A stretch of 64,000 nucleotides of DNA from Williamsia sp. (GCA_015069695.1 JADCRZ010000003.1:1-64000), one strand, 5' to 3'. Positions 1-8,920 are shown, counted from the stretch's first letter. The notes: generated by a model not told the origin, from the sequence alone. Translations and numbers: made by a program.

Positions 1-76
1 CGGTTCTATTTTTTACTATAATCTCGCGGGGGATACTGCGGCGATTGAGCCTTTGGCGTCACCTTGGGAAGATGCC

Positions 77-103
77 ACCACCAAAATTGACGCAGAACCA
101 CAA
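77..103 (+). repeat. Solo copy of an ISL3-type right end
   Basis: These 27 bases are identical to 29421-29447, the right terminal repeat plus four flanking bases of the ISL3-family element further along this window. No ISL3 transposase sequence is visible on either side; the bases before it do not match the transposase 3' end. It lies about 10 bp outside the left end of the IS21 element. It may be the scar of an ISL3-like element lying mostly outside the window, or a shared end of a different element. Confidence 0.55.
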
Positions 104-200
104 AGAGAGCAGGGTATTCCGCTTGAAGTTGAGCACCCTTTGTTGACTGTTTTGTAAGCGGCTTGAAACAGGGTGTTTGTGATGAGATAAAGTTAGTGGT

Positions 201-950
201 TTAATCAGTAATGTCTGCCAGCTTTTTGTTCCATTTTCTTCTGAGCGATTCTCCTTTGAGCTCTATTCTTTGTGACTGATGAACGATCCGGTCCATGATC
301 GCATCAGCTACCGTTTTCTCTCCTATCACCTCATGCCACTGCTTGACCGGCAGCTGAGAGGTGATGATCGTCGAACGCTTGCCATGACGATCTTCTATGA
401 TCTCCAGCAGCGAGGCCCTGCTCTGGCTGTCAAAGGGCTGCATACCAAAGTCGTCCAGAATAAACAGGTCCTGCCTTTCTATGCGCATCAGCTCCCTGAT
501 AGCAGAGCCATCTGCCTTGGCCATCTTGAGCTGCGCAAACAACCGCGTAGCATTGGTATACTGTACCCGGTAGCCCAGTATGCAGGCCTGGTGACCGATC
601 GCTGAAGCAACAAAGCTCTTACCCGTGCCGGTCGGACCTGTGATCAACAGGTTTTCATGCCCCTTGATAAACTCGCCCTCTGCCAGGCGGTGAAGCTGGT
701 TCTTATCTAATCCTCTTTCCCCCTGATATTCCAGTGCTTCCACGCTTGCTTTGTAGCGGAAGCGGGCACTGCGCAGGCTGCGCTCTATAGCCCTGTTGTG
801 GCGGTCGTCCCATTCGCTGTCCACGAGCATAGCTATCATCTCGTCGGCTGTAAGTGAGGCTGAGCCGCCTGTTTCAAGACTGGTTTTAAAAGCCCGGTGC
901 ATACCCAGCAGGCGCATGCGGCGCATCTTGTCTAACGTGTCAGTGTTCAT
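201..950 (-). CDS. istB: IS21 helper ATPase IstB
   Basis: This 249-residue protein has the usual length and layout of IstB, the AAA+ ATPase that helps the IstA transposase choose and capture a target. An N-terminal helical region is followed by Walker A (GPTGTGKS, residues 105-112) and Walker B (ILDDFG, about 164-169), with the conserved DAIMDRIVH segment near residue 215. It lies 18 bp downstream of the istA 3' fragment and would be translated from the same message. The reading frame is intact, unlike its partner istA, so IstB alone could be made but has no complete transposase here to serve. Confidence 0.93.
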   Translation of the reverse strand: MNTDTLDKMRRMRLLGMHRAFKTSLETGGSASLTADEMIAMLVDSEWDDRHNRAIERSLRSARFRYKASVEALEYQGERGLDKNQLHRLAEGEFIKGHENLLITGPTGTGKSFVASAIGHQACILGYRVQYTNATRLFAQLKMAKADGSAIRELMRIERQDLFILDDFGMQPFDSQSRASLLEIIEDRHGKRSTIITSQLPVKQWHEVIGEKTVADAIMDRIVHQSQRIELKGESLRRKWNKKLADITD

Positions 951-968
951 ATTGATGTGTTTTGGTGT

Positions 969-2545
969 TTATTGGTAATAGTCACTGCCCCGGATGTTGT
1001 GGTGATCGGGCATAGATAATAAGTCCTGCTGCTCTTCTTCACTCAAAGCATCCAGGTTCTTTTCCAGAATCTGCTTGATGATAGAGTAGTTGTAAATACC
1101 GTAGCTGCTGGCTCTCTTGCAGGCAGCGGCCAGCCTGTCGGCACCCACCTTGCCTGCAAGGCTCAGAATGCCCGAGCAGGATTTGTACGCTTGCTCAGGA
1201 TGCTGCTTGTGTTCTATGACGCAGCGGATGTACATACCTACTTGTTCATGTACCCCCGTGCTTTTTCGATCAGCTTCTCGGGTTGCCAGTCTTCCAGGTA
1301 GCGGTGAGCGGGAGCCAGGTGCTCCTGTACCTTGGTGTACTGGTACTTGTGCAGGCAGCGGCGGTGAACGGCTATTCTTTCATAGCGGTGGCAGATCTCC
1401 ACAATGGTGGAGTTGTACAGGATCTTGACCTTGACACCTATGTAGCGGTAGGGGACGCTGTAATAGTGTTTGTCCACTGCCAGGCATACGTAGCCGTTCT
1501 TCATTACGGTGGCCATCAACTGCTCTTTGAACTCGTACGGTAGAACAGGCAGGGGGTGAAGGACACTGCGTTCCAGCTGCTCAAACTGATCACGGCGACT
1601 GTAATCGCGTGCTTTGAAGGGTGTATTGTTAAGCTCTTCCAGGACTGTCCTTATACAGGCGTTCAGGTCACCCAGGCTGGTAAACACTTGTTCACAGACG
1701 AGCGTGTAGATGCTTCGATAAACGATCTTTACCATGCCTTCCACCAGGGCTTTGTCCTTAGGCCTATAGGCTCTGGCCGGAACAATGGCGGTGTTGTAGT
1801 GCTCAGCAAAGTCTGCGAAGGTGTCGTTGATGGCCGGCTCATAGCGGCTGCTCTTGGTAACAGCCGACTTGAGATTGTCGGGTACAATGGCTGCCGGTAC
1901 ACCACCAAAGTAAGCCAGTGCATTCACATAGGCCATGATGAAGTCCTGCTTCTGCTGGGAGTAAACAGTCTCTACATAGGTGAGCTGGCTGCAGCCCAGG
2001 ATAGCTACAAAGACTTCTACTTCCCTTATTTCACCGGTCTCAGGGTCTGTGAGCGAAAGCTTTTCACCGGCAAAGTCAATGTAGAGTTTATCACCGGCTT
2101 TGTGCTCGATGTGCATGGAGGGGTGAATGCGGCGGGCATACTCACGGTAATACTTGTAAAACTGGGTGCTGCTGTAGGCTGATGGGTAATCCTTTCTGTA
2201 TTGCTCGAAGAGCAACTGCAGGGTCATGCCCTTTTGTTTAAGGCGTTTTTCTATGTGAGGGAACAATGCCTGCAGATCATCGAAGCGTTGGTCCTTAGGT
2301 GAAGGTTCTATCTGGCCAAAGAGCAGTTGCAGCTGATGGTCACTCATACAGGCGATCTGCTCGTAGGTAAGCTGCTCCCAGATAAACTTATGGATATACT
2401 TCTTGACGGTGTTGCGCGAGGAGCTGGTGAGTTTGCTGATCTCTTTTTTGCTTTTGCCCTGGGTATGAAAACGAATGATCTGTCTGATACGGCTCATGAG
2501 AATTGTTTTATTGGCCATGTGATGGGATTTGTATAAATCTACCAT
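969..2545 (-). pseudogene. istA: IS21 transposase IstA, frameshifted near its 3' end
   Basis: IstA is the DDE transposase of IS21 elements. The 5' part (1238-2545, 435 residues) has an N-terminal helix-turn-helix (about 29-52) and the DDE residues D157 (YIDFAG), D223 (PDN) and E269 (KALVEG). The frame then hits TAG just after ARGYMNK. The typical C-terminal domain continues in another frame (969-1235), with the IstA-like segment EHKQHPEQAYKSCSGIL. Reading back in that second frame gives VHEQVGMYIR, which joins naturally to ARG if one G is added to the run of five Gs (C1253-C1257 on the plus strand). The two pieces together are about 520 residues, the normal IstA length. This is a one-base deletion or a homopolymer sequencing error; programmed -1 slippage at the G run is less likely. 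Confidence 0.85.
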
Positions 2546-2826
2546 CAGCCAGGTGGCCTGTTAAAACAACCTGATCTTACCGCTTAGGGGGGGTCAACTT
2601 GGCGCGTAAAAGGGTGATCTGCTTAAAACGGAATGCTATGCTCTGATTACAACGGAACCCCCTGATCTAGTTACACGGAATCTCCACTGAGAGCTGCTTT
2701 GATATTCAGGAACGGCCATAACGGAGGCACCGCCAGACCGCCGTATCGGCCTTGCCCGCCGCAGGCGATTCATTAGATAAGGGCTTAGCGGCCTGGCGGG
2801 TGGCGGACAGAGTGGAGGAGCTGCGT

Positions 2827-2877
2827 TTTTATTGTATGGCCTACTGTTTCTGCGACGCATATAATCATACAATAAAA
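2827..2877. repeat. 12-bp perfect inverted repeat with an inner palindrome
   Basis: TTTTATTGTATG at 2827-2838 pairs perfectly with CATACAATAAAA at 2866-2877 across a 27-base loop. The loop contains TGCGACGCA (2851-2859), itself an inverted repeat around one base. The T-rich and A-rich outer arms could make it a bidirectional terminator, but no gene on either side runs directly into it. It could also be a recombination or replication-associated site of the mobile region. Confidence 0.5.
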
Positions 2878-3066
2878 GTAGCAGCGGAGTGCAGGGCTGC
2901 GAAGGGCGGGCAAAACCATGACAGGTACGGTAGGGCTGGCCTCTGTGCGGCTGCTACCTGGCGTGGTTTTATTCCGTGGGTGCAGCAACTGCACACCTTT
3001 ATGCCCGCTGTCGATACTCTTGGTGTTGATGATAAGGAGCATTACCGCTGCCCATTTGTATACTAC

Positions 3067-3087
3067 TGCCGGCTTTAGATGCCGGCA
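3067..3087 (-). terminator. Hairpin just downstream of the toxin gene
   Basis: TGCCGGC (3067-3073) and GCCGGCA (3081-3087) form a perfect 7-bp GC-rich stem with a 7-base loop, starting about 20 bases past the toxin stop codon. There is no clear T-run after it, so an intrinsic terminator is plausible but not certain. Confidence 0.4.
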
Positions 3088-3108
3088 CCACAGTCGCTAT
3101 GCATTGAT

Positions 3109-3390
3109 TCAGAACCTTGGTTTCCTACTGGTATGATGAACTGCGTTAATAATGACCTCACTGCCTTCTATTTCGTACACCACTACGTACGGAAAGCGAT
3201 CTACTCTTATCCTTCTGTAATATTTATTGATGGATGTGTAATGCTGCGGGTGTTCGCTTAGTTTATCATAACAGATCTCTAATTCCCTGACAAACTCATC
3301 ACCCAGTCCGGCCCGCTGCCGCTCGTACCATGCGTATGCAGATTGTATGTCATCGATAGCTTCTAGCTGCAGCCTGATCCTATAACTCAT
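3109..3390 (-). CDS. RelE/ParE-family toxin
   Basis: This 93-residue protein matches the size and pattern of ParE/RelE-fold toxins. It has an N-terminal strand (YRIRLQLEAIDDI), two helices with the WYERQRAGLGDEF segment typical of the family, then YRRIRVDRFPYVVVYEI and a C-terminal strand ending in HHTSRKP. Toxins of this fold act on DNA gyrase (ParE-like) or cleave mRNA at ribosomes (RelE-like); the sequence alone does not decide between them. The start ATG overlaps the antitoxin stop by 4 bp (3387-3390), which implies translational coupling. The pair probably stabilises the mobile region it sits in. Confidence 0.88.
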   Translation of the reverse strand: MSYRIRLQLEAIDDIQSAYAWYERQRAGLGDEFVRELEICYDKLSEHPQHYTSINKYYRRIRVDRFPYVVVYEIEGSEVIINAVHHTSRKPRF

Positions 3391-3653
3391 TCCATGGGCT
3401 TTTTGCCGGTGATCATTTCTTTTGCCTCCGGCCAGCTGTACGTACTGCTTTGCCCGCTTAAACGCTTGCTTCTTCTCTCATCGAAGAGCTTGATGTCTTC
3501 TTCATTGAACGTATACTCAACCTCATCGTCTTCGCTGTACTGTTTTGCTAAGGCATACAGCAGTTTCAACAGCTTATCATCACCCTTATCTATGTACTGC
3601 TGCAGCTCCTGGCGGATATTTACTGTTTCCATGTCCATACTTATTTTCATCAA
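3387..3653 (-). CDS. Antitoxin of the RelE/ParE pair
   Basis: An acidic 88-residue protein encoded directly upstream of, and overlapping, the toxin gene. The N-terminal half is helical (IRQELQQYIDKGDDKLLKLL), and the C-terminal part (YTFNEEDIKLFDERRSKRLSG, then WPEAKEMI) resembles the toxin-wrapping tails of small Bacteroidota antitoxins of addiction modules. No ribbon-helix-helix or HTH motif is obvious, so the DNA-binding mode is unknown. Function is inferred mainly from gene order, size and the 4-bp overlap. An alternative start at the second Met (residue 2) is equally possible. Confidence 0.75.
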   Translation of the reverse strand: MMKISMDMETVNIRQELQQYIDKGDDKLLKLLYALAKQYSEDDEVEYTFNEEDIKLFDERRSKRLSGQSSTYSWPEAKEMITGKKPME

Positions 3654-3689
3654 ATTTACTTTTTAAAACCGAAAGGTTTACAATAGTGC

Positions 3690-4535
3690 TTACTTCATCG
3701 GATGGTGCTGCTGCAGCTGATTCTGCAGCTCATCCAGGTTGCTGACCTGGTAACGCTGTGTCGAGCTGACATATTTATGGCCGGCCATGTACTGCACCTG
3801 CCTGAGATTGTGCGTTTTAAGCCAGTGCGTGATCACGCTGCTTCTGATCTGCTGCGCATTGATTAGCTTCGGGTTTAACTTCCTGAGCTGCCTCATCATG
3901 TGCTGCATGCGGTTGGAGATGTTCTTCTCACTGATGCCGGTCAGCAGCAACGGGCCTTCCTTGAACTTACTTTTACTGAGGTAAGTTTGTAATTGCGATA
4001 TCTGAACCGCCTGCAGCTCCAGCCATCTTTCTGCTGTGCGTTTAGTTCCCTTGACAAACACTTTAGCTTGGGCGGTATTGATATGCTTCAGTTCCAGCCG
4101 CATGATCTCATCCGTTGTCAGGCCCTAGTAAACCAGCAGCCCCAGCATGATCTTCTTACTTTCATCTACATTCAGCTGTATACTGTATTGCCGGTACAGC
4201 TCCTGCAGCTCTTCCGGGCTCAGAAGATTGTTTGATACCTTTCTTACCATCCCTTTGATGAACAACCCGGCAGCCGGATTATCCATTCTCTTGCCTTCTG
4301 CTATCAGGTAAGTGAAGTAATGCCGCACGATACCCAGCAGGTGAGTGATGGTCCGCTTACTCTTTCCTGCACCTTGCAGATGTCGTACAAAGTCCAGCAG
4401 CTCCGTATAAGTGATATCAGAGTTCATAATATCTTCTCTTTGCATCCAGCCGGTAAAATGGCTAATGTACTTGCTATAGCTGCTTACCGTTGCAGCACTG
4501 AAGTTCTTCTGCTCCAGGTATTCTGTAAAGGTCAT
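3690..4535 (-). pseudogene. Tyrosine recombinase with an in-frame TAG
   Basis: This reads as one 281-codon integrase frame broken by a single TAG at 4125-4127. The 5' part (136 codons) has a SAM-like core-binding domain and stops after MLGLLVY. The frame continues without shift into GLTTDEIMRLEL, the stretch that in relatives reads YQGLTxxEI, so TAG most likely replaces CAG. Downstream are a box II-like IRSSVITHWL, GHKYV and a tail Tyr in STQRYQ. The usual first Arg (GLR) is Thr here, a variant known from one class of Bacteroidota recombinases. It overlaps the upstream recombinase by 4 bp (4532-4535). Either the gene is dead, the stop is suppressed, or it is a sequence error. Confidence 0.8.
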
Positions 4536-5437
4536 GCCGGTTCGTTTTTAAGATGAGTATATATCTGCGTGCTGTCCAGATCAGCGTGGCCAAGGAAGTC
4601 GCGGATGCCTTCCAGCTTCATGCCCGATTGCAGCAGGTGAGTGGCAATGGAGTGCCGCAGCGTATGAGCGCCTACCTTCTTCTTCACCTTCGCTATTTTA
4701 ACCAGCCGCTTTATGCGGATGTACAAGCTTTGCTTTTGCATCGGTTGGCCTTTGTTCGCATCAAGAAACAAGGCACCTGTTTTTACCTCCTGCATCAGTT
4801 GTGGCCGGCCATAATCAATATAGAACTTTATCTCCCGGTAGTTCTTTTCAGCTACTGGTACCAGCCTTTCTTTGTACTGCTTGCCTTTCCTGACGTGCAG
4901 CAGCTTTCTATCGGTGATGATATCTTTTATCTCAAGGCTTGCTCCTTCATTTAATCTTAATCCGCAGCCATAGAAAACAGCCAGCATCGCCCGGTCACGC
5001 ATGCCCAGCACACTATCGTCCGAGGCTTCATACAGCCGCTGCACTTCTGCTTTTGAGAGCCACACTGGTTTGGGCCTGGATTGCCCCATCCGCTCAATGG
5101 CAAAACCGATATCACTTCTGCCTGTTTCTCTTACATAACGGCTAAAAAGCTTCAGCGCCTGGATGTACTTGTTGATATGAGCAGGGCTGTATGGCCGGCC
5201 TGTCCTGATGCCTGTTCTCTCTTTGAGATGCTTTATAAACTCAGCTGCATCCGTAGCTGTAATTTGTTCCAGCCTGGCTTTGCCGGTTTGCTCTTGGTAG
5301 TTTAAAAACTCTCTCACATGTCCAGGCAATACCTCTCTAGTGCCGGCTGCATACCCCAGCACCTCTAGCCACTGCTCAAACGATCCGCACAGCAGAATAT
5401 ACTCGCTGCTTTTAAGCCTGCTTGTTGCCGTATCCAT
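4532..5437 (-). CDS. Tyrosine recombinase (XerC/D-like integrase)
   Basis: A site-specific recombinase of the XerC/D type. Numbering from the longest possible frame (start 5542), it has an N-terminal SAM-like domain (about 45-140) and a catalytic domain with R196 (GCGLRLNEG), H293 and R296 (HTLRHSIATHL), H319 (LGHADL) and the nucleophile Y328 (STQIYTH), so the active site is complete. I chose the ATG at 5437 (MDTATSR) because the 35 residues before it are low-complexity and Trp/Ala-rich, unlike a protein N-terminus. It overlaps the next recombinase by 4 bp. Tandem recombinases behind a primase suggest the integration module of a mobile element. Confidence 0.88.
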   Translation of the reverse strand: MDTATSRLKSSEYILLCGSFEQWLEVLGYAAGTREVLPGHVREFLNYQEQTGKARLEQITATDAAEFIKHLKERTGIRTGRPYSPAHINKYIQALKLFSRYVRETGRSDIGFAIERMGQSRPKPVWLSKAEVQRLYEASDDSVLGMRDRAMLAVFYGCGLRLNEGASLEIKDIITDRKLLHVRKGKQYKERLVPVAEKNYREIKFYIDYGRPQLMQEVKTGALFLDANKGQPMQKQSLYIRIKRLVKIAKVKKKVGAHTLRHSIATHLLQSGMKLEGIRDFLGHADLDSTQIYTHLKNEPA

Positions 5438-5549
5438 AAAATAAAAATTTGCTAATGGTCTTTTTTCTTGGGCTACCGGTCCACCAAGCCGTAATGCTGA
5501 TGCAGCCTGCATTTGCATGGACCACCACGGGCAGTGGTCCACTACTGGG

Positions 5550-8273
5550 CTACTGGGCCACCGGGCTACCGGCTATACTTTCCCTGATGGCTACCAAGAT
5601 GTTTTGCAGATGTTCATCGATGCTGCTTTTCAGGCGGGCGTATTCCTGCTGATCGGTGATGCTGTATTCATACTTCACATACCGGTTGCCGTTGCGTTTG
5701 ATGTATCCATACCGCTCCAGCTCAAACAAGTAACGCTTTATGGTAGTGGGAGCCAGGCGCAGTTCTTTACGCATATCTCTTGCTGTAAAGCTCTCCGTAC
5801 CACTCTGCTGCAGCATCACTTTTACCTGCTCCAAAAATCCCCTGGTCGCTTTACTCAGCTCATCACTTTTTGAGAACAGCACATCTTTCAGCAACATGAA
5901 CGCAGCTTCGATATCTCCTACCGTTGTTTCGATGTACAGCTGGCCGGCAGCGTCTTTCTTTACTTCCCGCTGGAACTGGTGATAAAGCGTAATGGCTTCT
6001 ATAAAACCCAGCAGCAAGGTCATCGTCTGCCTGGGCTTGAACACCTGATCGGGCAACTGTATCCACTTTGCATAAGGGTTGATGATGGCAACCGGCCTGA
6101 GAAGCCGCTGCATATTGCAGAACAGCTCGCGGTATTGATGCTCGCGCTGTTTATTTATCTCACCGGCTGACAGCTTGACCTGGTACCCGGTGATCCTCTT
6201 ATCCTGCTCTTTGCTCTGGTCGATGTACAGCAGGATGCATCGGTTGGCATTGTCCTCGTAAAGCCTCTCCCTTGTCGTGCAGCCGCTCACACTTACCGGA
6301 CCTTCTACCGTCAGCGTAATGGTTTTGAGGTTACCCTTGCTATCTTTGAGCGTTACCGTCTTGGAGATGCGCCGCTTGGTCTGCAGCTCCCTCAAAGGGT
6401 AGAACACCGCCATCGCCCCGTCCAGATCCTCGATCAGGATCAGCTTGTGTTTAAGCTCATGCTGCTTAAAATAGTAAAACGCATTCTCGGTCACTTGCGT
6501 GATCTCTATCCTGTCTTCCGGTGGTATCAGTTCCGATATCCTTTCCTGCAGGTAGGTCTTCCCACTGCCAGAGCTGCCAAGTAACATCACATGCAGGGGA
6601 ACCGGCTGCTTTCTGGTTGAGTAAGCCAGGTAAGCAACCAGGGCATTGTGCTCCTCTCCAACAATACCGCTCATGGCGATCAACTGGCTGGTACGTTTGA
6701 GCAGCTCTGGTTTCTTCAGCTCACTGATCGCTGCTTGTCTTTGTGCAGCGGTCATCTCTGCTTGTGGCTCCTGCCTGGCCTGCAGTGCTTCCATGCGTTG
6801 AAGTCGGTAGCTCTCCAGGCTTGAAGTAAGTTCAGCTATCGTGGCTGTGGTCGATTGCATACCTGTCTCAAAAGCTTCTGCTATGCTGTTTACAGCCTGT
6901 TCCCGCTGGCCATGATTGTACAGGTCCAGGCTGTGCCATACGGGTAAGCTCATCTTATCTATGCACCTAACCTTCAAGGTTACTTTCATGCGGTCAAGTC
7001 CCGTAACCTTAATACCGCTCAGCACTTCTATGTATAGCTCTTTGCTGTCGTATATCAGCAGTTCAGGATTGGTTGTAATGAGCTTATAAGCTGGCTGTAA
7101 TGCAGGTGCAGTAATGATCGCAGCTGCGGGTGTTTTCAATTCGCCTGCAGCGGGCGTTTCAATTGAAACAAAAAAATCTTTTCTTCTCTCTAGCAAATCC
7201 GATAAGGCTTTGGGATTATCATGCGCCTGCAGTACACTGTTCACATCTTCCCCCTCAGGCAGTTCTACTTTGCTGATCTTCATCTCTGGCAGCAGTTCTC
7301 TTAAGGTGCTGTAATGCCTGGCCGTGGCTGCTTCTCCTGCCTCGTCCCTATTGAGCATCAGGATGATCTCCCTCAAGTCTTTTAGATATATAATTACCTG
7401 CAGATGCTCATCCGTTAACCCATTGGTGCCGTACAGCGCCAACACGTTGTAATAATGAATGATATCGGGCTGCTGCAAGATGCTCGCTGCATCAATGACC
7501 GACTCAGTCAGGATCAGCTTCCTGGCTCCCGGATTGGGATAATGCGGATAGAGCCCCCGGCGGTCCTTTAAATAAAAATGCCGTTGCTCCCCATCGTTCG
7601 TTATGCTTCTGCCATACAGGCTGATGATCTTGCCTTGCTTGTTCTTCAAAGGGAATACGATGCAGTCCTTTGCCCATACGCTATTTCCTCCGGCAGGCCT
7701 TTCCTTTAGCAGCCCATACTTTACCAGGCTTGCCGTTAGATGTTTATTCTTGCCCTCCTGGTGCAGCCCGCCGCTATTATAGGCTACATCAACTATCTTA
7801 TGGTTCAGGCACCTAGTCTTCAGGTATGCTACTGCCTTCTCCGCCCGTGGCAATCCTTTTTGATAATAGTTAAACCATTTGGTGAGCACCGCTTCCCTTT
7901 CCAGCCGGTCCGCTTCGTTTATTACAGCCGTGATCTCCAGGTGTTCAACTTTTGGTGTTACGGACACCGGTCCGATCAGTTCTTTTGCTTTTACGATCGC
8001 CTCATGCTTGCCGCACTTCTCCATCAGCTCGATGAACTGGATCTGGTCGCCAGTGCCGGCATTACAGTTAGCACTAAAACAACAAAATGTGTTGGTATCT
8101 GGGTATACCTGCATGCTCGGTGTTTTGTCATCATGGAACGGGCAGCACAGCCGGCCATGGCTGTCCGCTTTTAGGTTATAATACGCCAGCACCGTCAGAA
8201 TGGACAAGCGCTCCTTAATCTCTCTGATCTCCATTGGCTGAACAGTTTTTGATGATAAGCGTATTTTGCTCAA
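5550..8273 (-). CDS. CHC2-type DNA primase with ATPase domain
   Basis: A 907-residue mobile-element replication protein. A CHC2 zinc finger comes first (C44, H47, C64/C65, C70; CPFHDDKTPSM and FSANCNAGTGD). A TOPRIM core follows (E257 in LTESVIDAA, D310 in LMLNRDEAGEAA). The region after about 520 carries a P-loop ATPase with Walker A GSSGSGKT (about 566-573) and a Walker B-like LILIEDLDGA. The C-terminus (about 830-890) looks like a winged helix. It should make primers and perhaps unwind DNA for an integrated plasmid- or phage-like element. Met14 (8234) is an alternative start that would shorten the overlap with the upstream symE-like gene (8215-8273) to 20 bp. Confidence 0.85.
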   Translation of the reverse strand: MSKIRLSSKTVQPMEIREIKERLSILTVLAYYNLKADSHGRLCCPFHDDKTPSMQVYPDTNTFCCFSANCNAGTGDQIQFIELMEKCGKHEAIVKAKELIGPVSVTPKVEHLEITAVINEADRLEREAVLTKWFNYYQKGLPRAEKAVAYLKTRCLNHKIVDVAYNSGGLHQEGKNKHLTASLVKYGLLKERPAGGNSVWAKDCIVFPLKNKQGKIISLYGRSITNDGEQRHFYLKDRRGLYPHYPNPGARKLILTESVIDAASILQQPDIIHYYNVLALYGTNGLTDEHLQVIIYLKDLREIILMLNRDEAGEAATARHYSTLRELLPEMKISKVELPEGEDVNSVLQAHDNPKALSDLLERRKDFFVSIETPAAGELKTPAAAIITAPALQPAYKLITTNPELLIYDSKELYIEVLSGIKVTGLDRMKVTLKVRCIDKMSLPVWHSLDLYNHGQREQAVNSIAEAFETGMQSTTATIAELTSSLESYRLQRMEALQARQEPQAEMTAAQRQAAISELKKPELLKRTSQLIAMSGIVGEEHNALVAYLAYSTRKQPVPLHVMLLGSSGSGKTYLQERISELIPPEDRIEITQVTENAFYYFKQHELKHKLILIEDLDGAMAVFYPLRELQTKRRISKTVTLKDSKGNLKTITLTVEGPVSVSGCTTRERLYEDNANRCILLYIDQSKEQDKRITGYQVKLSAGEINKQREHQYRELFCNMQRLLRPVAIINPYAKWIQLPDQVFKPRQTMTLLLGFIEAITLYHQFQREVKKDAAGQLYIETTVGDIEAAFMLLKDVLFSKSDELSKATRGFLEQVKVMLQQSGTESFTARDMRKELRLAPTTIKRYLFELERYGYIKRNGNRYVKYEYSITDQQEYARLKSSIDEHLQNILVAIRESIAGSPVAQ

Positions 8274-8427
8274 TGGTTATCTCCACCTGATCGCCTTTCT
8301 TAAAACCTGCCGCTTCCAGCCATATGCCGCTCACATTGAGCCAGGGAACTTCTTTGCCTGCGGGCCAGCTATTTCGCAGGGCTCTATACTTGGCATGCAG
8401 CTTTACTTTTTTGGTGCGTTTCTCCAT
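8215..8427 (-). CDS. SymE-like toxin-family protein
   Basis: A basic 70-residue protein with the pattern of the SymE type I toxin family: KVKLHAKYR, then the AbrB-like swapped-hairpin segment VPWLNVSGIWLEAAGFKKGDQVEITIEQNTLII. SymE of Escherichia coli is an SOS-induced toxin held back by an antisense RNA; no antisense RNA can be claimed here. The 3' end overlaps the primase start in another frame, so the two are probably co-transcribed and coupled. Its start is divergent from the XRE gene, with about 120 bp between them. Confidence 0.72.
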   Translation of the reverse strand: MEKRTKKVKLHAKYRALRNSWPAGKEVPWLNVSGIWLEAAGFKKGDQVEITIEQNTLIIKNCSANGDQRD

Positions 8428-8548
8428 AAAAAATTTGTGGTTATTTTCACAACCAAAAATTTACATAATAGTTTCCTTTTTAACAACTAATAAGTTTTCA
8501 TATTATCCATATACTTCAGAAAGTATTTTTAATTGCTACTTTTACAGC

Positions 8549-8914
8549 ATGAGTATTGCCGAGAACATAAAAACCATAAGAGAAGCCAAAAACCTCAAGC
8601 AAATTGAAGTGGCAACGCATATAGGCGTGGATAAATCGGCTTACAGCAAAATTGAAAAAGGATTAAGAAGCCTCAGCGTGGAAGAACTCCAGAAAATGGC
8701 CCAGCTCTTTAACATGACCACCGACCAGGTTATCAACCATGATGGCCGCCTGCCTAAAGAAGTAGTGATGGAGGATAAAACGGCCGTAGAGCAAATGAGA
8801 TTGATACAGCAACTCGATGAAGAGGATAAACAAACGATCTTCAAACTCATTGATAAAATGCTCACCAATAAAAAATTCAAAGACTTCTTCCAGAAAAATA
8901 TCGCAGCTATGTAA
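8549..8914 (+). CDS. XRE-family transcriptional regulator
   Basis: A 121-residue protein with an N-terminal Cro/C1-type helix-turn-helix (IREAKNLKQIEVATHIGVDKSAYSKIEKG is the region, about residues 9-37), followed by a short helical tail that may dimerise. The frame is open further upstream, but ATG 8549 gives the standard HTH N-terminus MSIAENIKTIR. TACTTTTA at 8537-8544 resembles a Bacteroidota -7 element but sits very close to the ATG, so the true promoter is unclear. It is divergent from the SymE-like/primase genes and is the natural candidate to repress them. Confidence 0.88.
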   Translation: MSIAENIKTIREAKNLKQIEVATHIGVDKSAYSKIEKGLRSLSVEELQKMAQLFNMTTDQVINHDGRLPKEVVMEDKTAVEQMRLIQQLDEEDKQTIFKLIDKMLTNKKFKDFFQKNIAAM

Positions 8915-8920
8915 AATACA

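Larger units (their letters stand above)
113..2637 (-). mobile_element. IS21-family insertion sequence
   Basis: The element holds istA and istB on the minus strand in the normal IS21 order. Its ends are imperfect inverted repeats of about 26 bp: 113-138 and 2612-2637 share the pattern GGGTG-TC--CTT-AA-CGGAAT when read in the same orientation. A weaker inner copy is seen near 2588-2605. Two more degenerate copies ending in CGGAAC and CGGAAT lie outside at roughly 2640-2690, so the right terminus could be near 2690. Multiple transposase-binding repeats at each end are usual for IS21. The exact ends and the target duplication could not be fixed. The transposase gene is frameshifted, so the copy is probably not active. 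Confidence 0.75.
2641..3108. other. Non-coding stretch between IS21 and the toxin gene
   Basis: No convincing gene is seen on either strand; the open frames here are proline/arginine-rich and look like noise. The left part holds two degenerate IS21-type end repeats (to about 2690). The middle is GC-rich, with a CCGCC/GGCGG-rich patch near 2741-2815 that could fold. A 12-bp perfect inverted repeat (2827-2838 with 2866-2877) and a 7-bp perfect hairpin (3067-3087) are listed separately. Confidence 0.6.

Noticed and set aside
969-1235. Separate 88-residue gene downstream of istA
   Set aside because: Its sequence is the normal C-terminus of IstA in a shifted frame, so it is part of the broken istA.
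2636-2872. Minus-strand reading frame of 78 codons
   Set aside because: Pro/Arg-rich translation of GC-rich, hairpin-forming DNA; no start context and no family likeness.
4125-4535. Complete short integrase gene of 136 residues
   Set aside because: It ends at TAG with the catalytic half continuing in the same frame; it is a truncated recombinase, not a distinct gene.
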